A DNA stretch of 31,744 bases from UBA685 sp049890115 (GTDB lineage: Bacteria > Pseudomonadota > Alphaproteobacteria > Puniceispirillales > Puniceispirillaceae). The position numbers and the translations under genes were made by a program. The stretch's first letter is position 1; each line of letters starts with the position of its first letter. The stretch is from positions 1 through 31,744 of the forward strand of contig JBMHCC010000021.1 in NCBI GenBank assembly GCA_049890115.1, read 5' to 3'. Shown in pieces: positions 1 to 8,201 of the stretch. The notes beneath the pieces were generated by a model. The model saw nothing but the letters and a program-made list of their open reading frames with translations. It was not told the DNA's origin and searched no databases.

Positions 1-41
1 AGTAACTTAATCACAGCCAATATTGGTGTAACTTTACTCTT

Positions 42-47
42 AGGAGA
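42..47 (+). promoter_or_regulatory. Strong ribosome binding site of the porin gene
   Basis: AGGAGA lies five bases before the ATG at 53. It is a near-ideal Shine-Dalgarno sequence and suits a highly translated outer-membrane protein. The promoter itself would lie largely outside the window, and I see no clear -35/-10 pair in the 41 bases before it. Confidence 0.75.
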
Positions 48-52
48 CAATT

Positions 53-994
53 ATGCGTAAGATTCTTCTTGCTTCTACAGCTATTGTAGCTCTTGGTGTA
101 TCTGCTGCTTCTGCTGACATCACACTGTCAGGTTCAGCTAAGTGGACATACACATCATGGAGCCTAACAGGCAACAATGACGACAACACAAACTTCACAC
201 ATAACAGCGATCTGACAATTGCGTCATCATTCGCTTCAGACAACGGTCTGACATATGGTACATCACACGGTATCGATGAAGGTGGTACATCTGACTCACA
301 GAAGATGTTTGTATCAGGTTCATTCGGTGAAATCCGTTTCGGTGGCGCGACAGCTGGCGACGCATTCGACACATCAGCAAACGTTGCTGAAGGCGAAGCA
401 AACAAGTCAGGCGCAACATTTGCTGGTAACTCAGCAGCTGCAATGGCTAACGACACAGCTGTTTCATACTTCACACCATCAGTAAACGGCTTCGCAGCTG
501 GTGTAGCAACTGGCGATGCTGGTGACACATCAACAGCTGACATCACTGAAATGGGTGCAAGCTACTCAATGGACGTATCAGGCGCTTCAGTTAAGTTGGC
601 ATACGCTTCATCAGACAAAGCTGCTTCAGCTTCAGGCGCAAATGATGGCATTTCAGCTACATCATTGGGTGCAACAATCACTTATGGTGACTTGACATTG
701 ACATTGGCTTCAAACTCAAAGAAGCATGACAATGGTTCATACGACTATGACGGCACAGGTATTGGTGTTGCATACGTTCTGCAGGACGGCCTGACATTGA
801 AGGCACATAACGTAACTGCTGACGATTCAAAAGTTGCTGGTTATGACGCAAGCGAAACAGCTGTTTCATTGACATACACAGTTGCACCAGGTTTGACAGC
901 AAACGTTGCTTACACAGATTACGAATTTGATGCCGACGGTTCATCAAAGAAATCTGGTTCAAGCACAACTGCTTACCTGAAGGTTGCTTTCTAA
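53..994 (+). CDS. Outer-membrane porin (Gram-negative porin, Porin_4 type)
   Basis: This is a 313-residue outer-membrane beta-barrel that probably forms a general diffusion channel. Residues 1-21 are a typical Sec signal peptide ending in ASA, followed by DITLSGSAK, the usual start of the mature chain in alphaproteobacterial porins. The body is rich in Gly, Ser, Thr, Asp and Asn and alternates polar and hydrophobic residues. It ends in AYLKVAF, with the terminal Phe that the BAM machinery recognises. Codon use differs from the rest of the window: Thr is almost always ACA, Ser mostly TCA, and Asn and Phe mostly end in C, as expected for very high expression. A strong ribosome binding site precedes it and an intrinsic terminator follows, so it is probably monocistronic. 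Substrate specificity cannot be read from the sequence. Confidence 0.9.
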   Translation: MRKILLASTAIVALGVSAASADITLSGSAKWTYTSWSLTGNNDDNTNFTHNSDLTIASSFASDNGLTYGTSHGIDEGGTSDSQKMFVSGSFGEIRFGGATAGDAFDTSANVAEGEANKSGATFAGNSAAAMANDTAVSYFTPSVNGFAAGVATGDAGDTSTADITEMGASYSMDVSGASVKLAYASSDKAASASGANDGISATSLGATITYGDLTLTLASNSKKHDNGSYDYDGTGIGVAYVLQDGLTLKAHNVTADDSKVAGYDASETAVSLTYTVAPGLTANVAYTDYEFDADGSSKKSGSSTTAYLKVAF

Positions 995-1016
995 TTTTTG
1001 AAAGTTATCGTATAAG

Positions 1017-1047
1017 AAAGGGGTCGGATTTTCCGGCCCCTTTTTTT
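1017..1047 (+). terminator. Intrinsic terminator of the porin gene
   Basis: A nine-base-pair stem (1019-1027 with 1033-1041, one T-G wobble) encloses an ATTTT loop and runs directly into seven Ts. It begins about 25 bases after the porin stop codon. This is a textbook Rho-independent terminator and separates the porin from the next gene. Confidence 0.92.
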
Positions 1048-1070
1048 AATCGTCTGTTCAGGAGACCAAA

Positions 1071-1586
1071 ATGACACGAGCTGCCTTATTTTTATTGCTA
1101 GGCCTTGGATTAGCTGCCTGCTCCGGTCTTGATATCCGAGAAAACCCAAATGCGAATGATAATAGTGAAGATACAGGCTCATTCCTGACAGGCCGCGATG
1201 AAGGCGGCATAGTTATCTCAGATTTCGGCAATGCACCAAGTGATTCACCTGCTGCTTTGCCAGTTAATGCGCTCTTATGGCGCGCTGCTTTGGATATTGC
1301 GTCTTTTGTACCGCTCAGCGATGTTGACACTTTTGGTGGTTCGATTGTGACAGAATGGTATTCGCTGCCATCACGTCCTGATGAGCGCATTAAGCTTGCG
1401 ATTTTCGTTCTTGACCGTGAATTACGCTCTGATGCTATCCGTGTGATTGTTTATGTTCAGTCAAATGCTGGCAATGCATGGGTTGATGCTGGTCAAGATT
1501 CTGATATGGCAGTGCGTATTGAAGAGCTGATCTTAACAAGAGCTCGCGAAATTAGAGCGTTGGCACAAGTTGAATCAGACGACTAG
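1071..1586 (+). CDS. DUF3576 family lipoprotein
   Basis: This 171-residue protein has a short lipoprotein signal whose lipobox LAAC places the lipidated cysteine at residue 17. A low-complexity linker rich in Asn and Asp follows. The conserved DUF3576 domain then runs from about residue 60 to 165 (NALLWRAALDIASFVPL, then GGSIVTEWYS, then LTRAREIRALA). The family is common in alphaproteobacteria and usually sits just upstream of leuS, as here. Its molecular function is unknown, and an envelope role is inferred only from the lipobox. AGGAG at 1060-1064 is well placed for the ATG. The 62 bases before leuS show no terminator, so read-through into leuS is possible. Confidence 0.85.
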   Translation: MTRAALFLLLGLGLAACSGLDIRENPNANDNSEDTGSFLTGRDEGGIVISDFGNAPSDSPAALPVNALLWRAALDIASFVPLSDVDTFGGSIVTEWYSLPSRPDERIKLAIFVLDRELRSDAIRVIVYVQSNAGNAWVDAGQDSDMAVRIEELILTRAREIRALAQVESDD

Positions 1587-1648
1587 ACAGCCAATACGTA
1601 ATTATCATTAGTAATCTAAATCCATCATAGTGACCTCAGGATGACAGA

Positions 1649-4210
1649 ATGAGTGATTTTGCACCACGCCAGCTAGAAGAAAAATGGCAAAATGCTTGGG
1701 ATAAGGCAGGCAGCTTTTCATCACAAATCGATGCGAGCAAGCCAAAATATTATGTGCTTGAGATGTTCCCTTATCCATCTGGCAGAATCCATATGGGTCA
1801 TGTGCGTAATTATACACTTGGTGATGTTGTCGCACGCTATCGCAAAGCAACAGGCTTTAATGTGTTGCATCCAATGGGATGGGACGCCTTTGGTCTGCCA
1901 GCTGAAAATGCGGCGATGGAACGTGGTATTCATCCTGGCAAATGGACTGTTGAAAATATCGCTGCCATGCGCGCACAGCTAAAGCGAATGGGGCTGTCTT
2001 ATGATTGGGACAGAGAACTAGCGACCTGTACACCAGATTATTATCGCCATGAACAAAAAATGTTCCTGCAATTTTTGCAAGCTGGTCTGGCCTATCGCAA
2101 AGAATCATGGGTGAATTGGGATCCCATTGAACAAACCGTTCTAGCCAATGAGCAAGTGGTTGATGGTAAAGGATGGCGGTCTGGCGTCGCCGTAGAACGC
2201 AAGCAATTATCACAATGGTTTTTAAAAATCACTGATTATGCCTCAAATTTGCTTGAGGCAATCGAGCAGCTTGATAGATGGCCTGATCGCGTCAGATTGA
2301 TGCAACATAACTGGATTGGAAAATCTGTTGGTGCAAGCCTGACCTTTAACGCAGTTGAAACCAATCCTGTATTTGATGATATTGAAGTTTTTACCACGCG
2401 GCCTGATACTTTATTTGGGGCGTCTTTCATTGCGGTGGCACCTAATCATCCGATCGCATTATCACTTGAAAAGACAAATGATGATGTGAAAGCCTTTTTG
2501 GCAGAATGCTCAGCTCTTGGCACCTCAGAAGCCGCCATCGAAAAAGCAGAGAAAAAAGGTCATCACACAGGCTTTTATGTCAGCCATCCTTTGGTAGCGG
2601 ATAAAAAGCTGCCTGTTTATATCGCGAATTTTGTTTTGATGGATTATGGCACAGGCGCGATTTTTGGCTGTCCTGCTCATGACCAGCGTGACTTGGATTT
2701 CGCACGCAAATATGATTGCCCTGTCACACCAGTTGTTTTGCCAGATGACCAGAATCGTGATGATTTCACCATTGGTGATGAGGCCTATACCGGACCTGGC
2801 AAGCTGATAAATTCAGGTGATTGGGATGGGCTAGATGTTGAAGCTGGCAAGGCTAAGGCAATTGATACAATCGAAACGCTTGGCTGCGGAGCTGCCCAAA
2901 CCACCTATCGCCTTCGTGATTGGGGTGTATCACGTCAGCGTTATTGGGGCTGTCCTATCCCTATCATTTATTGTGATGATTGTGGTGCTGTGCCTGTGCC
3001 TGATTCTGATTTGCCGGTCACTTTGCCAGATGATGTTGAATTTGGTGGCAATGGCAACCCGCTTGCCAATCATCCAAGCTGGAAACATACAAGCTGCCCT
3101 GATTGTGGCAAAGATGCCACCAGAGAAACAGATACATTTGATACCTTCTTTGAAAGCTCTTGGTATTTTCTGCGCTATACAGACCCCCAAGCTGAAAATG
3201 GGTTTTCCCAAGAAGCTGCCAGCTATTGGATGCCAGTTGATCAATATATTGGCGGTGTAGAACATGCTGTCTTGCATCTGCTCTATTCACGGTTTTTCAC
3301 AAGAGCCATGTCACAAATTGGTTATCTTGACCTTGATGAGCCTTTTGCTGGCTTATTAACACAAGGGATGGTCTGTCACCAATCATTCAAAGATGGTGAT
3401 GGTAATTGGTTATTTCCTCATGAGGTGACCAAAAAGGGTGATGAATTTGTGCATGCCACAACAGGTGAGCCAATAGCAGCTGGCCGCGTTGAAAAGATGA
3501 GTAAATCAAAGCGCAATGTGGTTGATCCAGAAGAAATCATTGATAATTTTGGTGCAGATACAGCGCGGTTATTCATGCTGTCAGATTCGCCGCCAGAACG
3601 CGATCTTGAATGGACTGAATCAGGTGTCGAAGGTGCCTATCGCTTTATCCAAAAAGTCTGGCGCCTAAAAGATAAATTATCAGGCACATCTGCCGCGATA
3701 TCAGCTGCTAATTTATCTGATAATGCGAAAACTTGTTTGCGTATTACCCACCAATCAATCGCATCTATCGGCAATGATATTGAACGTTTTGCGCTTAATC
3801 GCTGTGTCGCTCAGCTTCATATTTTGGTGAATGCAATTTCTGATTTAAAAAACACAGATGATGGCGCCAATGCGGTCCGTGATTTTGCGATCATCACTCT
3901 TGCTCAGCTTTTAGCACCTTTCTCACCTCATATTGCCGAAGAAATCTGGCAAGCTGCTGGTGGTAATGGTCTTGTGGCTGATGCCAGCTGGCCAGTGGCT
4001 GATGAAAGCTGGCTTGTTGAAGATGATGTTGAGATTGGCATTCAGGTAAATGGCAAGCTGCGTGGTACCATTCGCCTGCCAGTTGATTGTGACAGAGATG
4101 AAGCTGGTGAAAAAGCACTAGCACATCCAGCGATAGTGAAATATCTTGAAGGACAATCTGTGAAAAAAGTGATTGTTGTACCAAACAGGATTATCAATGT
4201 CGTACTTTAG
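1649..4210 (+). CDS. leuS: Leucyl-tRNA synthetase
   Basis: LeuS is a cytoplasmic class I aminoacyl-tRNA synthetase that charges tRNA-Leu. The 853 residues match the bacterial family, which runs about 860. The HIGH motif is HMGH at 48-51 after PYPSGR. The CP1 editing domain shows TTRPD at 249-253, the site that clears mischarged tRNA. A zinc-type pair of Cys motifs lies around YCDDC and CPDCG, the signature EKMSKSKRN includes KMSKS at 616-620, and an anticodon-binding and C-terminal domain follow. The ATG at 1649 is preferred because the nearby ATG at 1641 meets a stop after two more codons. The last 14 bases overlap the start of the LptE-like gene, so the two are probably translationally coupled. 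Confidence 0.98.
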   Translation: MSDFAPRQLEEKWQNAWDKAGSFSSQIDASKPKYYVLEMFPYPSGRIHMGHVRNYTLGDVVARYRKATGFNVLHPMGWDAFGLPAENAAMERGIHPGKWTVENIAAMRAQLKRMGLSYDWDRELATCTPDYYRHEQKMFLQFLQAGLAYRKESWVNWDPIEQTVLANEQVVDGKGWRSGVAVERKQLSQWFLKITDYASNLLEAIEQLDRWPDRVRLMQHNWIGKSVGASLTFNAVETNPVFDDIEVFTTRPDTLFGASFIAVAPNHPIALSLEKTNDDVKAFLAECSALGTSEAAIEKAEKKGHHTGFYVSHPLVADKKLPVYIANFVLMDYGTGAIFGCPAHDQRDLDFARKYDCPVTPVVLPDDQNRDDFTIGDEAYTGPGKLINSGDWDGLDVEAGKAKAIDTIETLGCGAAQTTYRLRDWGVSRQRYWGCPIPIIYCDDCGAVPVPDSDLPVTLPDDVEFGGNGNPLANHPSWKHTSCPDCGKDATRETDTFDTFFESSWYFLRYTDPQAENGFSQEAASYWMPVDQYIGGVEHAVLHLLYSRFFTRAMSQIGYLDLDEPFAGLLTQGMVCHQSFKDGDGNWLFPHEVTKKGDEFVHATTGEPIAAGRVEKMSKSKRNVVDPEEIIDNFGADTARLFMLSDSPPERDLEWTESGVEGAYRFIQKVWRLKDKLSGTSAAISAANLSDNAKTCLRITHQSIASIGNDIERFALNRCVAQLHILVNAISDLKNTDDGANAVRDFAIITLAQLLAPFSPHIAEEIWQAAGGNGLVADASWPVADESWLVEDDVEIGIQVNGKLRGTIRLPVDCDRDEAGEKALAHPAIVKYLEGQSVKKVIVVPNRIINVVL

Positions 4211-4721
4211 GTCATGCTTAAACATCATTATTGTGGCATTGGTTTTATCTGGCTGCCAAACACTCAGCACAGCTGATATTAATGCCACAACACAGGCAGA
4301 ATTAGACAGAATCGAATTACCAGAAGCATCAGATAGGCTAGAGCAGCTTTTCCTGCGCCAATTAGATACCAGCTTGAATCAGCAAGCAGGTTTACGTGAT
4401 TTGGCACTAAGTATCGATATGTCTGTCACAAGCTCATCAACCTTGGCTGTAAAAGGCAAGACATCAAGCTTGTCAAAGTCAGTCTTATCAGTGGATTATG
4501 TGCTCTCTGACAGATTAAGTAACGAGATATTGACTGAGGGCACTGTGACAGCGACAGCAACATCTGGCACTGTATCATCCTATTTTGGCCAGGAGCAGTC
4601 AAAGATTTTCGCATCTGAGCGGCTAGCGCTAACCTTAGCAGATAGGCTGACACAAAAGCTGCGTCTTTACTTCTTATCTAGCAGCCAAAAACAATCATCC
4701 TCAACTAGCAGCGTTCAATGA
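4197..4721 (+). CDS. lptE: LptE-like LPS-assembly lipoprotein
   Basis: LptE is the outer-membrane lipoprotein that plugs the LptD barrel in lipopolysaccharide export. The family diverges strongly in sequence, so the call rests on three things: length (174 residues), a lipobox (LSGC, cysteine 20), and position between leuS and holA, where lptE sits in most proteobacteria. After the lipobox come about 130 residues of amphipathic strands and helices, then a Ser/Gln-rich tail. An ATG at 4173 is also in frame, but the start at 4197 has AGGA about eight bases upstream and gives a proper signal peptide. The gene overlaps leuS by 14 bases and holA by four. Confidence 0.78.
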   Translation: MSYFRSCLNIIIVALVLSGCQTLSTADINATTQAELDRIELPEASDRLEQLFLRQLDTSLNQQAGLRDLALSIDMSVTSSSTLAVKGKTSSLSKSVLSVDYVLSDRLSNEILTEGTVTATATSGTVSSYFGQEQSKIFASERLALTLADRLTQKLRLYFLSSSQKQSSSTSSVQ

Positions 4722-5740
4722 AGATAACAGGCCGAGACGTTACAAAAATCATCGGCCAGATACCGCCGCACTTCCTGTGTTTTTTATTTCATGGGGCTGA
4801 TCGCGGCCTAATTAAAGAACGTGCTACAATGGTGGCAAAACAAATCTGCCCTGATCTGGATGACCCCTTTTCATCGGTGACATTGCGCGGCGAAGATGTC
4901 AAAGCAGACCCAGCTCGTCTTGCAGATGAAGTTGGCGCTGTTTCTATATTTGGCGGTGAACGACTTGTTAGATTACAAGGCAGCGGCACCGAATTATTGG
5001 CATCTGTCAAAAATGCTGTGCCACTTTTGCAACAAGGCACAAGATTAGTGATAGAGGCAAGCGATACCACAACACGTCATGCGCTGGTAAAATATTGTGA
5101 GGCAGCACAAAATTGTGCATCAATAGGCTGCTATGGCGATGAAGAACGTGATATTGGGCAAATGGCGCAAACAATCTTTGCCAGAGATTCTATTTCGATT
5201 GAAAAAGATGCCCTCAATTTGCTGATCTCGCGCCTTGGCAGTGATAGGCTTGCTAGTCGCTCAGAAATTGAAAAGCTTGCGCTGATGGCAGGCCCGCAAG
5301 GAACATTAAGCGTTCATGATGTTGAAAATGCGATTGGTGATTCATCTGCTCAGGCACTTGATAGCTTTACCAAAGCGATTTTGTCATCTGATATCAGTGG
5401 GTTAACGAATCTTCTTGAAAAGGCGCGGATGGAAGATATCGCCCCAATAGCGATCATCAGACAATGTGCCCAGACATTCCGTCAGCTCTATTTCATTACG
5501 GCACAAAAAGAAAAAGGTGAGGCAGTAGCGACAGCGATAGGTCAGCTTCGCCCACCAGTGCATTTTAAAGCCAAACCTGTCTTATCTCAGGCAGCTATGC
5601 GCTTAAATAGCAAAATGGCGCTATCCTTCTGGAAAAAAATGACAGCTATCGAAACAGAATTAAAGACAGGCAAAGCAGGCGATCCCTATAGTCATTTAGG
5701 ACAAGCCTTACTTGGGTTTTGTCTGCGATTGAAACGCTAA
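4718..5740 (+). CDS. holA: DNA polymerase III subunit delta
   Basis: HolA is the clamp-loader subunit that opens the beta sliding clamp. The 340 residues fit the family. The N-terminal AAA+-like part begins KITGRDVTKIIGQIP and FLFHGADRGLIKERA. A middle section carries LLISRLGSDRLASRSEIEKLALMAG, the conserved delta-subunit signature. The helical C-terminal collar ends near 340. The start overlaps the preceding stop codon as ATGA, a sign of translational coupling within leuS-lptE-holA. It ends 32 bases before parB, which runs the opposite way. I see no intrinsic terminator in that gap. Confidence 0.93.
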   Translation: MKITGRDVTKIIGQIPPHFLCFLFHGADRGLIKERATMVAKQICPDLDDPFSSVTLRGEDVKADPARLADEVGAVSIFGGERLVRLQGSGTELLASVKNAVPLLQQGTRLVIEASDTTTRHALVKYCEAAQNCASIGCYGDEERDIGQMAQTIFARDSISIEKDALNLLISRLGSDRLASRSEIEKLALMAGPQGTLSVHDVENAIGDSSAQALDSFTKAILSSDISGLTNLLEKARMEDIAPIAIIRQCAQTFRQLYFITAQKEKGEAVATAIGQLRPPVHFKAKPVLSQAAMRLNSKMALSFWKKMTAIETELKTGKAGDPYSHLGQALLGFCLRLKR

Positions 5741-5772
5741 ACAACAATCATGATTGCTCAGCTCTTCAGGCT

Positions 5773-6699
5773 CTAGCTATCATTTAATCCTAATTTAGCA
5801 AGCAACATATCAAGCTGGTCAAAATTTGAGATTTGGAATTTCACCACCCCTTTTTCAGATGCCTCATCCCAATTCACAGTCATTTTCAACCCTAATACAT
5901 CTTGCGATTTTTTCTCTAAGGCTTTGATATCGCTTGTTTTTTCTGAAGTTGCTGCTGGTTTTTTATCAGCTGTACGAACCAATTTCTCAACGTCTCTGGC
6001 AGATAGCCCCTCAGCGATAATCCGCTTGGCAATCTCAGATGCTTTATCATGACCAATTAAAGGGCGCACCTGACCAGCGGTAAGCTTTTTTTCCAACAAT
6101 GCCTGTTGCACATCATCTGGCAATGCTAACAAACGCATCATATTACTGAGATGAGGACGCGATTTACCAAGCAGATTTGCTAGCTCATCTTGGGTATAGC
6201 CATGATTATCAATCAAAACGCGATAGCCAGCTGCTTCTTCTATGGCTGAGAGGTCAGAACGCTGGATATTTTCAATCAGCGATATTTCAGCTGCCTGTTT
6301 ATCATCAAAATCTCTGATAATAGTCGGGATATCATGAAGTTGGGCAATTTGTGCAGCCCGCCAGCGACGCTCACCAGCAATCAGCTGATATCGACCTGCC
6401 TTATCAGGATTTGGGCGCACCAAAATTGGCTGCACCACACCATTAGCTTGCATTGATGCTGCCAGCTCATCAAGGCTTGTGCGATCAAAGATACGGCGCG
6501 GCTGCCATGGACCAGGATTAATCCATTCAACCGGCACCAGCCTGATATCATTGGCATGTGCAACAGCAGCTGGTGCTGATGGCGAGGCGGTTGGTGCCAA
6601 TGTAGCTGTCGTGGCAGCATCTCCTAATAAGCTAGAAAGACCGCGGCCTAACCCTTTTGCTGGTTTGGCAGATGATTTTGATTTGTTAGTATCGCTCAT
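5773..6699 (-). CDS. parB: Chromosome-partitioning protein ParB
   Basis: ParB is a CTP-dependent DNA clamp that loads at parS and spreads, forming the centromere complex for origin segregation. In 308 residues: KGLGRGLSSLLG at 15-26 is the N-terminal ParA-contact motif, and a Pro/Ala-rich linker follows. The CTP-binding region has GERR at 109-112 and ENIQRSDL at 143-150. The helix-turn-helix that reads parS is at about 169-191, and the C-terminal dimerisation domain is at about 260-308. All key motifs are intact. It is the last gene of mnmE-mnmG-rsmG-parA-parB, 30 bases after parA. Three perfect parS sites lie at 8113, 10106 and 11770. Confidence 0.97.
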   Translation of the reverse strand: MSDTNKSKSSAKPAKGLGRGLSSLLGDAATTATLAPTASPSAPAAVAHANDIRLVPVEWINPGPWQPRRIFDRTSLDELAASMQANGVVQPILVRPNPDKAGRYQLIAGERRWRAAQIAQLHDIPTIIRDFDDKQAAEISLIENIQRSDLSAIEEAAGYRVLIDNHGYTQDELANLLGKSRPHLSNMMRLLALPDDVQQALLEKKLTAGQVRPLIGHDKASEIAKRIIAEGLSARDVEKLVRTADKKPAATSEKTSDIKALEKKSQDVLGLKMTVNWDEASEKGVVKFQISNFDQLDMLLAKLGLNDS

Positions 6700-6729
6700 T
6701 TGTCAAAAATTTCCTAAAATGACAGTTTG

Positions 6730-7503
6730 TTAGGCTGTTATTTTTTCCTGATTTAATAATTCTGCTGCTAATGCAGCATAGGCTTGTGCCCCTGTTGATT
6801 TAATATCATACATCAAAACAGGTTTTCCAAAAGATGGCGCTTCTGAAATGCGCACATTACGTGGGATCACAGTCTGATAAACCAGATCACCAAAATAATC
6901 CCTGACATCATGAGACACCATTTCTGATAATTTATTGCGGCTATCATACATGGTTAGCACAATCCCCTGAATAGAGAGATCAGGGTTAAATGATTGTTTT
7001 ACAACATTAATTGTACGTACAAGCTGAGATAACCCCTCAAGGGCGTAAAATTCACATTGCAATGGCACAATCGCATTATCAGCTGCTGATAGCGCGTTCA
7101 CTGTCAATAAACCAAGCGAGGGCGGGCAATCAATAATGACAAAATCATAATGGCCTCTTGCGCCTTGCAACGCATCTGCCAGACGATGCTCACGGCGGTC
7201 AAGTTCACTTAATTCAATTTCAGCAGCCGATAAATCCATTGTGGTTGGCACAATATGTAATTGTGGCACCAATGTTGCGCAAATCGCATCTTGCAAAGAT
7301 ACTTGGCCAGCGATCAGCCGGTAGCTATTACGCTCTCTATCAGTTTCAGTGACGCCAAGGCCTGTGCTAGCATTGCCTTGCGGGTCAAAATCCACCAGCA
7401 AAACAGAATGACCACAAGCTGCCAAAGCTGTTGATAAATTAACAGATGTTGTTGTTTTCCCAACACCGCCTTTTTGATTTGTGACAGCCAAAATTTTTGT
7501 CAT
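6730..7503 (-). CDS. parA: Chromosome-partitioning ATPase ParA (Soj)
   Basis: ParA is a deviant Walker A ATPase that forms a nucleoid-bound gradient and pulls ParB-parS complexes apart. From the ATG at 7503 it has 257 residues. The deviant P-loop KGGVGKTT is at 11-18, VLLVDFDPQGNAS is the A' motif, and DFVIIDCPPSLG is Walker B. In-frame TTG (7512) and GTG (7509) codons lie upstream. I prefer the ATG because it gives the standard N-terminus MTKILAVTNQKGG. It sits between rsmG and parB, the usual alphaproteobacterial order. Confidence 0.96.
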   Translation of the reverse strand: MTKILAVTNQKGGVGKTTTSVNLSTALAACGHSVLLVDFDPQGNASTGLGVTETDRERNSYRLIAGQVSLQDAICATLVPQLHIVPTTMDLSAAEIELSELDRREHRLADALQGARGHYDFVIIDCPPSLGLLTVNALSAADNAIVPLQCEFYALEGLSQLVRTINVVKQSFNPDLSIQGIVLTMYDSRNKLSEMVSHDVRDYFGDLVYQTVIPRNVRISEAPSFGKPVLMYDIKSTGAQAYAALAAELLNQEKITA

Positions 7504-7563
7504 CTTCACCAAACCCCTGTCAGATAAAGCCTCTTATAATGAAGAGGCTAAAAAGACTTATCC

Positions 7564-8184
7564 CTATTTTAGCGTCAAATTCAAAATAATGCCCTCGCCT
7601 GGCACAAGACTTGGGAATTTTTCTATTTCTAGTGTCTGTGAGTTTGGCAATTTGGTCAATTCTTCATTTACGCCGCGGCCTTTTAAAAGCCAAAATAATT
7701 GACCTGGTTTTTGTTGTGGCTCACACCAGCCAAGCAGCCTATCAAGCGGCGCAAAGGCACGCGCTGTAATAATATCAGCATCACGAAAAGATAATGTTTC
7801 AAGACGCTCATTATGAATAACAGCTTTTCTATCTGTTTCGCGCAAGGCTGTTTGCAAAAAGGCACATTTACGGCTGTCAGATTCAACCATCTCAATAGGG
7901 TGATCTGTCAAAATCGCCAATATGACAGCTGGCAAGCCTGCACCTGTCCCACAATCAAGAATACGAGAAGGCTCTTTCGGTAAAAAAGGCACTAATTGGG
8001 CGCAATCCAGAATATGACGCTCCCAGATAGCAGCAATAGTGCTATTTGAAATCAAATTAATTGATGATTGCCACTTCACCAATAAGCCGACATAGGTTTC
8101 AATTTTGCTAATTGTTTCACGTGAAACATCAAGCTCATCCCTTAAATAGGCTTTGACCGCCTGTTCATCCCATTTTCGGCTCAT
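7564..8184 (-). CDS. rsmG: 16S rRNA (guanine-527-N7) methyltransferase
   Basis: RsmG (GidB) methylates G527 of 16S rRNA using S-adenosylmethionine, and loss of it gives low-level streptomycin resistance in other bacteria. The 206 residues are normal for the family. The SAM-binding loop is DCGTGAG at 77-83, a variant of the usual DxGSGAGxPG. The N-terminal helix carries VSRET at 20-24, encoded exactly by the parS palindrome at 8113-8128, so the gene also carries a centromere site. It follows mnmG by 17 bases and precedes parA in the same operon. Confidence 0.95.
   Translation of the reverse strand: MSRKWDEQAVKAYLRDELDVSRETISKIETYVGLLVKWQSSINLISNSTIAAIWERHILDCAQLVPFLPKEPSRILDCGTGAGLPAVILAILTDHPIEMVESDSRKCAFLQTALRETDRKAVIHNERLETLSFRDADIITARAFAPLDRLLGWCEPQQKPGQLFWLLKGRGVNEELTKLPNSQTLEIEKFPSLVPGEGIILNLTLK
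8113..8128. promoter_or_regulatory. parS centromere site inside rsmG
   Basis: TGTTTCACGTGAAACA is a perfect 16-bp palindrome identical to the bacterial parS consensus. It lies in the rsmG coding sequence, where it encodes VSRET. ParB from the same operon is the expected ligand. It is about 7.0 kb from the predicted origin. Confidence 0.95.
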
Positions 8185-8201
8185 TGGTGCGCGTCTCTTG
8201 G

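Noticed and set aside
40..546. A 168-codon open frame on the minus strand across the porin gene
   Set aside because: It is antisense to a clear porin and results from the strong codon bias. The translation shows no family features.
5745..5756. Perfect 12-base palindrome CAATCATGATTG between holA and parB
   Set aside because: Too short and without a T tract, so not a terminator. It does not resemble parS and no second copy was noticed.
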